A stretch of 64,000 bases of DNA from contig CAVRZO010000014.1 in NCBI GenBank assembly GCA_963725615.1, positions 1 to 64,000 of the forward strand, written 5' to 3'. A program made the translations under genes and the position numbers. How positions within the stretch are numbered: position 1 is the first letter of the stretch; each line of letters opens with the position of its first letter. The notes below the pieces were generated by a model, which worked only from the letters and a program-made list of their open reading frames with translations, was not told where the DNA came from and did not search any database. Below, in pieces: positions 58,185 to 64,000 of the stretch. Source of the stretch: JAIQFF01 sp963725615. GTDB lineage: Bacteria > Acidobacteriota > Terriglobia > Terriglobales > Acidobacteriaceae.

Positions 58185-60353
58185 ATGAAGAAGGTTGTCC
58201 ACGCCGCCTGTCCGCACGATTGTCCTGATGCGTGCGGAGTCTTGATCACGGTGGAAGACGGGCGGGCTACCCGGATTCAGGGGGACCCGGCGCATCCGGT
58301 GACTCGCGGCTTTCTGTGCGCGAAGGTGGCTAAGTATCTGGATCGGGTGTACTCGCCGGATCGGGTGCTGTTTCCTATGCGGCGGGTGCGGGCCAAGGGT
58401 CCAGTTGCGGGCGGGGGCGCCCGCGCCACACAAGCCTTTGAACGCATCACCTGGGATGAGGCTCTTGATGAAATTACCTCGCGATTCCGCGCGATTGTTT
58501 CGGTTTTCGGCAGCGAGGCCATTTTGCCGTACTCCTACGGGGGCACGCTGGGGGCGCTCAATGGTGCGTCCATGGACCGGCGATTCTTTCATCGCCTGGG
58601 AGCTTCGCAACTGGCCCGCAACATTTGCTCGGCGGCGGGCGAGGCCGGGTTGAAGTCGGTTATCGGCATCAAGATGGGCACCGATACGGAGCAGTTCACG
58701 AACTCGCGTTACATCATCGCGTGGGGCGCGAATATTCACGGCAACAACGTTCATTTGTGGCCGTTCATCTCGGAGGCGCGCCGTAAAGGGGCCAAGTTGG
58801 TCGTGATTGATCCCTACCGCACGCGTACTGCTGCCTGCGCGGACTGGTACTTACCCATCAATCCTGGGACCGACACCGCGCTGGCGCTGGGCATGATGCA
58901 TGTCATCATCAGCGAGGGTTTGCACGACGCAGAATACCTTGCCCGCTATACCGTGGGATTCGATCAGCTGCGGGAAACGGTTCAGGAATACCCGCCGGAA
59001 CGAGTCGAGAAGTGGACTGGGATTGCGGCGTCCGACGTGGTCAAGCTGGCCCGCGAGTATGCCACCACGCATCCCGCCGTGATTCGATTGAACTATGGCA
59101 TCCAGCGCTCGGAGGGTGGGGGCATGGCTACGCGCGCCGTCACCATGCTGCCTTGCGTTATCGGCTCGTGGAAGGAAGTTGGCGGCGGGCTTCAGCTTTC
59201 TACCAGCGGCGCATTCGGGTTGAATCGCGACGCGCTGGAGCGGACCGACCTCATGGATAAGGCGCTGGGACGGCCTGCGCGCACCGTGAACATGGTGGAA
59301 CTAGCCAGGGCGCTGAACACCCTGGAAGATCCCCCGATTAGAGCCCTCTTCGTTTACAACTCGAATCCGGCGGCAGTTTGCCCCAACCACAACCAGGTCA
59401 TTCGAGGATTACAGCGTCCGGATTTGTTCACCGTGGTGCATGAGCAGTTCTTTACCGACACCGTTGACTATGCCGACATTGTTCTGCCTGCGACCACCTT
59501 TTTCGAGCACAAAGACCTGCAGGGAGCCTACGGGCATTACTACCTGCAGATGTCGCACGCGGCCATCGACCCCCTGGGCGAGTGCCGTTCCAACGTCGAG
59601 GTGTTTCGCGCTTTGGCCGGTCGCATGGGATTTGCCGAGGAATGCTTTGGTGAATCTGTGGATCAGATGATTGATGCGGCGCTGCGCTCGGACAATTCCC
59701 GGTTGCGGGGGATTGATCGCGATCGGCTGGAGCGGGAAGGGCATGTCAGGCTTAATTTTGAACCGCAGTTGTCAGATTCCGGTTCTCCGTTCTCAGATTT
59801 TTTGCCGTTTGCGACCGGCAAGTTCGGCACTTCGAGTGGCAAGGCTGAACTGTATAGTGAAGATCTCAAAGCCCAGGGACTCGATCCGGTCGTGGCGTTT
59901 ACCCCGCCCGAGGAATCGCGGCATGGTTCGCAGGCGCGGGAGTTTCCGCTGGAGTTGCTGGCCCGCAAGGCGGACAACTTTCTGAATTCTACGTTCTGCA
60001 ATGTGCCGGTGGTCCGGGAGATGGAGGAAGCCGGCCTGTTGGAAATGAGTGCGGCCGATGCCCGGACCCGTCGTATCGTCGATGGCGACATGGTACGCGT
60101 CTTCAACCGGCGCGGAGATATCATGCTGCGAGCGCGGGTGGACGGCGCGGTACAGGCGGGCGTGGTCTCGGCCAAGCTGCACTGGGCCAAGTTGAGCTCG
60201 GGGAACCGCAACATAAATGTCCTTACTTCGGAAAAACTTACGGACCTAGGCAACTCCGCTACGTTTTATTCCGTCTTGGTTGAAGTAGAGCTTTTTGAAC
60301 CCTCTCCGAGGCATGGGGACGGTTTGGACGGTCTCCACGGCTCTACCGTATAA
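58185..60353 (+). CDS. Molybdopterin-dependent oxidoreductase with [4Fe-4S] cluster
   Basis: This 722-residue protein is in the DMSO-reductase superfamily. The N-terminal cluster motif HAACPHDCPDACGVLITVED with a fourth Cys in RGFLCAKVAKYLDRVY binds [4Fe-4S]. Bis-MGD-binding parts follow: LPYSYGGTLGALNGASMDRR, YIIAWGANIHGNNVHLWPFI, VVIDPYRTRTAACADWYLPI NPGTDTALALGMMHVI, and the C-terminal cofactor domain. No Tat signal is seen, so it is likely cytoplasmic. Residues 75-83 (VAGGGARAT) come from a repeat. ATG 58185 fits the family start. The substrate is unknown. Confidence 0.9.
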   Translation: MKKVVHAACPHDCPDACGVLITVEDGRATRIQGDPAHPVTRGFLCAKVAKYLDRVYSPDRVLFPMRRVRAKGPVAGGGARATQAFERITWDEALDEITSRFRAIVSVFGSEAILPYSYGGTLGALNGASMDRRFFHRLGASQLARNICSAAGEAGLKSVIGIKMGTDTEQFTNSRYIIAWGANIHGNNVHLWPFISEARRKGAKLVVIDPYRTRTAACADWYLPINPGTDTALALGMMHVIISEGLHDAEYLARYTVGFDQLRETVQEYPPERVEKWTGIAASDVVKLAREYATTHPAVIRLNYGIQRSEGGGMATRAVTMLPCVIGSWKEVGGGLQLSTSGAFGLNRDALERTDLMDKALGRPARTVNMVELARALNTLEDPPIRALFVYNSNPAAVCPNHNQVIRGLQRPDLFTVVHEQFFTDTVDYADIVLPATTFFEHKDLQGAYGHYYLQMSHAAIDPLGECRSNVEVFRALAGRMGFAEECFGESVDQMIDAALRSDNSRLRGIDRDRLEREGHVRLNFEPQLSDSGSPFSDFLPFATGKFGTSSGKAELYSEDLKAQGLDPVVAFTPPEESRHGSQAREFPLELLARKADNFLNSTFCNVPVVREMEEAGLLEMSAADARTRRIVDGDMVRVFNRRGDIMLRARVDGAVQAGVVSAKLHWAKLSSGNRNINVLTSEKLTDLGNSATFYSVLVEVELFEPSPRHGDGLDGLHGSTV
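58407..58431. repeat. Family I repeat inside the molybdoenzyme gene
   Basis: GCGGGCGGGGGCGCCCGCGC CACAC matches the intergenic unit at 29746-29775. It is in a loop-like region between the [4Fe-4S] domain and the WDEALDEI block, with the frame intact. A family D-like stretch (TTGTCAGATTCCGGTTCTCC) is also seen at 59768-59797. Confidence 0.65.
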
Positions 60354-60421
60354 TTGCCACTTTCCTACTCCCAGGTTCCGAGGTCGTAACGATTCTTCGT
60401 TTTCATCAGGATAGCCCTGTA

Positions 60422-63301
60422 GTGACGAGGAGTTGGTCGGACCGTCTCCGGCCTGCTCTGGCGGGTGCATCGCCTTCATCTTCTTCAATCATAAAGATTT
60501 GTAAAGCACGCTGGCCTATCTTCTGCCTGGTCTTTCTGGTGCTGTGTTCGGCGGGTTGGGGACAGCAGGAAATCATCACGGAGATTGTAATTCACGGAAA
60601 CCGGAGGATTCCGGCAGAGACCGTCCGGGGACGCATTTTTACCCGCGCCGGCGATGTTTATGACGAGGCCGCCCTGGACCGCGACTTCAACTCCTTGTGG
60701 AACACGGGGTATTTCGAGGACATCCGATTCGAGCGCGAGCAGACCCCCAAGGGCTGGCGCATTCACGTTTACGTCAAAGAGCGTCCCACGATCAGCGAAA
60801 TTGAGTACCTTGGGCTGAACTCGGTCTCGAAAAGTGACGTGCTTGACCGCTTCAAGGAGCGCAAGGTCGGACTCTCTCCGGAGAGCCAATACGATCCCAC
60901 CAAGGTCAAAAAAGCCGAGGTCACGATCCGGGAGCTGCTGTCCGAGCACGGCCGCCAGTTTGCCACCGTGCGTACCGAGGTCCGGCCCATTCCGCCGGCC
61001 AAGGTGAGTGTCACGTTTGTGGTAAAGGAGGGCCCGAAAGTCACCGTCGGCAAGATCACATTCATCGGCAACAAGCACGTCAGCTCGCGCATTCTTCGTG
61101 GCGCCATGAAGAACCTAAAGCCAATCGGCATCCCGCATTCGATTTTTCTCGAAAACCTCTTTGCCAAGACCTACGACGCCACCAAGCTGGACGAGGACAC
61201 GGAACGGGTGCGAGCGGAATTTCAGAACCGCGGTTACTTCAAGGTCGTGGTGCAGGACGCCAAGGCTCAGATCCATGACACTGGCCGGCCGGGCTTTCAT
61301 ATTCCGCTGCTGATGAAGGGACCAGGCAAGGCAGTGGACATCACGATTCCGATCGATGAAGGGGAGCAGTATCGGCTGGGCGAGATCACGTTCAACGGGA
61401 ACAAGGAGGTCACCAACGTCAAAGCCCTGCGCTCGCTGTTCCCTATGAAAGACGGCGATATTTTCTCGCGGGAAAAGGTGGCCAAGGGGCTGGACAACTT
61501 GCGTAACGCCTACCGTGAGCTCGGCCACATCAACTTCACTTCCATCCCCAACACGACCTTCGACGAAGACAAGAAGCTGGTGAATCTTTCCATTGATCTG
61601 GATGAAGGCAAGAAGTTCTATGTCCGTCGCATCGAGTTTGCCGGCAATACCACGACCCGTGACAAAGTCATCCGGCGCGAGGTGGCGCTGGAAGAGGGAC
61701 AGGTTTACGACGAGCGGCTTTGGAAGCTGAGCCTGCTGCGGCTCAATCAGCTGGGGTACTTCGATCCGTTGAAGCCGGACGACCCGAACGTCACGGAAAC
61801 TCACCTGGACGAAAAGAACGGCACAGTGGACCTTACACTGAAGGTCCATGAGAAGGGCAAGAACAGCATCGGACTGAACGGCGGCGTGAGCGGCCTGGCC
61901 GGGGCCTTCATCGGGATCAACTACAGCACCAACAACTTCCTGGGACAAGGTGAGACGCTGGCGATCCAGACCAGTATCGGTAACAGCCAGCGCATTCTAT
62001 CGTTCAGTTTCACCCAGCCCTACCTTTTTGATCGCCCGATCCAGGGAGGCTTTTCGATCTTTGCCCAGAAATACAACTACAACCAGGCGCGACAGGAAGC
62101 CATCCTCACCGGACAACAGGTGAACATCCCCAACGCCTTTCTGAACAACCTGCAGAATTACACCCAGTCCAGCGCGGGCTTCACCGGTTCACTCAGCTAC
62201 CAGTTGCACCATTCCTTCAAGCGCATAGGAATCACCTACTCTTTCGACCGGTCGTCCATTGTCGCGGTGAGCGATGCCTCTAAGATATTGTTCACCGACC
62301 TGGCGTTTCGCGGAATCAGCGGCCCCAACTCGCTGAGCGGAATCGTCACCAGCAAGATTCTTCCCAGCTTTTCGTTCAGCACGATTGACAGCCCGATTTC
62401 ACCCAAGCGTGGGACCAGCGTATTTTTCGGCGGAGAAATTGCTGGGCTGGGCGGTACGGTACGGTCGTTGCGCCCGATTGTTCAGTACAAACACTTCAAG
62501 CCGGTGCAGAAGGGCCGCAACACTATCGGATTCAACGTGCAGGGATCTTTCCTGGCCGGTTATGGCGGAGTGGTGGCGCCGCCCTTTGAGCGTTTCTATC
62601 TTGGCGGCGAAAATGACATCCGCGGTTTTGATATTCGTTCTGTGTCTCCGGTGGCGTTTCTTCCAAGCAAGACCAGCATCATCCTGCGTAACCCGGACGG
62701 CACCGTCGTCCCCAAAGACCCGGCCAATCCGCTTCGTGGCAGCTACACGGTTCCGGTGCCGGTGGAGCAGATCGTGTTTCCAGGCGGCGATGCGAGCCTG
62801 GTGACGAACCTGGAATACCGGATCACCATCGCCGGGCCGGTGGCCCTGGCGCCGTTCATGGACGTGGGAATGAACCCTATTGTGAGAGGGTCGCAGCTGC
62901 GCATCAATGCCGGGCAACTTGCCGACATCAACAACACGGTGTTTGGATGCCCCGCGCTCGATATCGCGCTGAACTGCACGGGTGGCCACCAGCAGATACC
63001 TCCGTTCTCCCAAAATCTGCAAATCGTTAGCAATTCCAACTGGGTTCCGAGAATGTCCACGGGGCTGGAAGTGCAGGTCTTTTTGCCCATCATCAACGCA
63101 CCGTTCCGCGTCTATTGGGCCTATAACCCGCTGCGCCTGGACAACATAACCCGGGGTCCGGTGCCGATCACACGCGACATGTTCCCACCGGGAGCGGCGG
63201 GAGACTTCACGTTCGAGCAGGCCGCCCGAAGTCTCACGCCGGAGTATCAACTGCGCGAGCCGCGCAAGACGTTCCGCTTCAGCGTGGCGACAACGTTCTA
63301 A
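60422..63301 (+). CDS. bamA: BamA outer-membrane protein assembly factor
   Basis: This 959-residue protein inserts beta-barrel proteins into the outer membrane. The start is a GTG giving a signal peptide ending LVFLVLCSAGWGQ. Five POTRA domains fill about residues 48-470 (EIVIHGNRRIPAETVRGRIF; IEYLGLNSVSKSDVLDRFKE; ITFIGNKHVSSRILRGAMKN; ITFNGNKEVTNVKALRSLFP; IEFAGNTTTRDKVIRREVAL). The Omp85 barrel carries the VRGF-type motif FYLGGENDIRGFDIRSVSP and ends in the aromatic residue F. Downstream lies skp, as in many genomes. Confidence 0.96.
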   Translation: MTRSWSDRLRPALAGASPSSSSIIKICKARWPIFCLVFLVLCSAGWGQQEIITEIVIHGNRRIPAETVRGRIFTRAGDVYDEAALDRDFNSLWNTGYFEDIRFEREQTPKGWRIHVYVKERPTISEIEYLGLNSVSKSDVLDRFKERKVGLSPESQYDPTKVKKAEVTIRELLSEHGRQFATVRTEVRPIPPAKVSVTFVVKEGPKVTVGKITFIGNKHVSSRILRGAMKNLKPIGIPHSIFLENLFAKTYDATKLDEDTERVRAEFQNRGYFKVVVQDAKAQIHDTGRPGFHIPLLMKGPGKAVDITIPIDEGEQYRLGEITFNGNKEVTNVKALRSLFPMKDGDIFSREKVAKGLDNLRNAYRELGHINFTSIPNTTFDEDKKLVNLSIDLDEGKKFYVRRIEFAGNTTTRDKVIRREVALEEGQVYDERLWKLSLLRLNQLGYFDPLKPDDPNVTETHLDEKNGTVDLTLKVHEKGKNSIGLNGGVSGLAGAFIGINYSTNNFLGQGETLAIQTSIGNSQRILSFSFTQPYLFDRPIQGGFSIFAQKYNYNQARQEAILTGQQVNIPNAFLNNLQNYTQSSAGFTGSLSYQLHHSFKRIGITYSFDRSSIVAVSDASKILFTDLAFRGISGPNSLSGIVTSKILPSFSFSTIDSPISPKRGTSVFFGGEIAGLGGTVRSLRPIVQYKHFKPVQKGRNTIGFNVQGSFLAGYGGVVAPPFERFYLGGENDIRGFDIRSVSPVAFLPSKTSIILRNPDGTVVPKDPANPLRGSYTVPVPVEQIVFPGGDASLVTNLEYRITIAGPVALAPFMDVGMNPIVRGSQLRINAGQLADINNTVFGCPALDIALNCTGGHQQIPPFSQNLQIVSNSNWVPRMSTGLEVQVFLPIINAPFRVYWAYNPLRLDNITRGPVPITRDMFPPGAAGDFTFEQAARSLTPEYQLREPRKTFRFSVATTF

Positions 63302-63304
63302 GGG

Positions 63305-63404
63305 CAGTCCTCGGTCGTCAGTCGTCAGCCTGACTGCTCTCGCCCGGAAAGACAACGTTTCGCGCTTGATTGGCTGACGACTGAAGACCGACGACTGACG
63401 ACTG
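63305..63404. repeat. Family A inverted pair between bamA and skp
   Basis: CAGTCCTCGGTCGTCAGTCG TCAGCC on the left and GGCTGACGACTGAAGACCGA CGACTGACGACTG on the right, around a 45 nt spacer. The right arm ends 1 bp before the skp promoter -35. Confidence 0.85.
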
Positions 63405-63405
63405 T

Positions 63406-63435
63406 TTGACCTTGGGCAGAGGCTGTACCTATAAT
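63406..63435 (+). promoter_or_regulatory. Sigma70 promoter for skp/ompH
   Basis: TTGACC (63406-63411), 18 bp, TATAAT (63430-63435). Transcription would start near 63442, leaving a 200 nt leader before ATG 63643. Confidence 0.7.
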
Positions 63436-63642
63436 GGAGGTATCCACGCCCTGAGAAAAGCAGCCAAACGGGGTGGTCACCACGCCGCTTCAGGTTCGGC
63501 GTGAGGCGCTGGGAACTCCGGCCCAGCCTCTTCCGTTGACAGCAAACGGTCGGGTTCGTGCTGAGACGCGGCCAGCATTGGCAGGTACAAAAAATCTAAG
63601 CGATTTCCCGGGATAAATTCCAAGGAGTTCAAAATCAACCAC

Positions 63643-64000
63643 ATGACAAGCAAGTTCGCGCGATTTCTTATGTCCACCGTGTTCGCTGCATCGGTCGCAG
63701 CCATGGCCCAGTCCGCTGCGTTGCCCGCCGCCCCGAGCGCCGCAGCCAGCAATGCCGACGCACCTCCCGCTGCCATCAGCGCTACGGGAACCAGGACGGG
63801 GACGGTCAATGTCGAGCAGGCGATTTTCGCCACCAACGAAGGCCAGCGTGATTTCGAAGCTTTGAGCAAGAAGCTTGAACCCAAGCAGACCGAGCTCAAG
63901 GGTCAGAATGACGAAGTCGAGAGCCTGAAGAAACAGCTCAATACCCAGGGCGAGAAGCTCAACGATGAGAGCCGGGCGACGCTGGTAAAACAAATTGAGC
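63643..64000 (+). CDS. OmpH/Skp-family periplasmic chaperone (N-terminal part)
   Basis: The first 119 codons of a Skp-like protein that escorts unfolded outer-membrane proteins to BamA. It has a signal peptide (FARFLMSTVFAASVAAMAQS), an Ala/Pro linker and the start of the coiled arms (VNVEQAIFATNEGQRDFEAL SKKLEPKQTELKGQNDEVES). The gene runs off the window. AAGGAG lies 14-20 bp before the ATG. The bamA-skp order supports the call. Confidence 0.88.
   Translation, partial: MTSKFARFLMSTVFAASVAAMAQSAALPAAPSAAASNADAPPAAISATGTRTGTVNVEQAIFATNEGQRDFEALSKKLEPKQTELKGQNDEVESLKKQLNTQGEKLNDESRATLVKQIE

Noticed and set aside
1..64000. tRNA, rRNA, tmRNA and CRISPR arrays
   Set aside because: No T-loop-like GGTTCRAATCC with a matching acceptor stem, no tmRNA tag codons and no evenly spaced direct repeats were found by eye on either strand.

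Overview
The window (roughly 60% G+C by eye) looks like chromosomal DNA of a soil-type Acidobacteriota bacterium. The evidence is an Oar/TonB-dependent receptor with a carboxypeptidase-like N-terminal domain, a CarD regulator, an HdeD membrane protein, several small proteins of a kind I associate with acidobacteria, and many short palindromic repeats between genes. This is judged by recognition, not by a database search. No rRNA, tRNA or CRISPR array was found.

Layout. 0-5 kb: a kdp potassium-uptake locus on the minus strand (kdpD sensory half, kdpE, two unnamed small genes, kdpF, start of kdpA). The histidine-kinase half of KdpD is a separate divergent gene, followed by a convergent SpoIIE-type phosphatase. 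6-13 kb: dnaB, a higBA toxin-antitoxin pair, and the rpoD-dnaG replication/transcription block. 13-20 kb: a frameshifted ABC permease, a LolB-like lipoprotein, mltG, ruvX, an AI-2E/PerM-type permease, a four-helix-bundle protein and carD. 20-28 kb: a damaged stretch in which greA, a CDP-alcohol phosphatidyltransferase, an ISAzo13-type transposase, a TonB receptor, an MltD-like LysM lytic transglycosylase and an acidic/lysine-rich protein all carry frameshifts; several are also truncated at junctions. 28-33 kb: hdeD, small lipoproteins, a Spy-like protein, a TPR gene with an in-frame stop, and a VOC/MarR pair. 33-37.6 kb: a run of small phage-like genes behind an S24-type repressor. 37.6-44.6 kb: a 2-oxoacid dehydrogenase cluster on the minus strand (lpd, lipB, E1 alpha, E1 beta, DUF2007, cytochrome c, E2). 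45-51 kb: hemB, a sensor kinase, mutS2, a GIY-YIG protein. 51.5-56.3 kb: rplM-rpsI, rpsB-tsf-pyrH-frr. 56.7-64 kb: a DUF4382 lipoprotein, a molybdopterin oxidoreductase, bamA and the start of skp/ompH.

The most striking feature is a set of at least ten families of short repeats, many arranged as inverted pairs, filling most intergenic gaps. Copies also lie inside reading frames without breaking them: three families side by side inside dnaG, one each in lipB, mutS2 and the molybdoenzyme gene, and one at the 3' end of carD and of the GIY-YIG gene. Other points for follow-up are the KdpD split into two divergent genes, a KdpE-like box in front of an undescribed first gene of the kdp operon, and the phage-like cassette.
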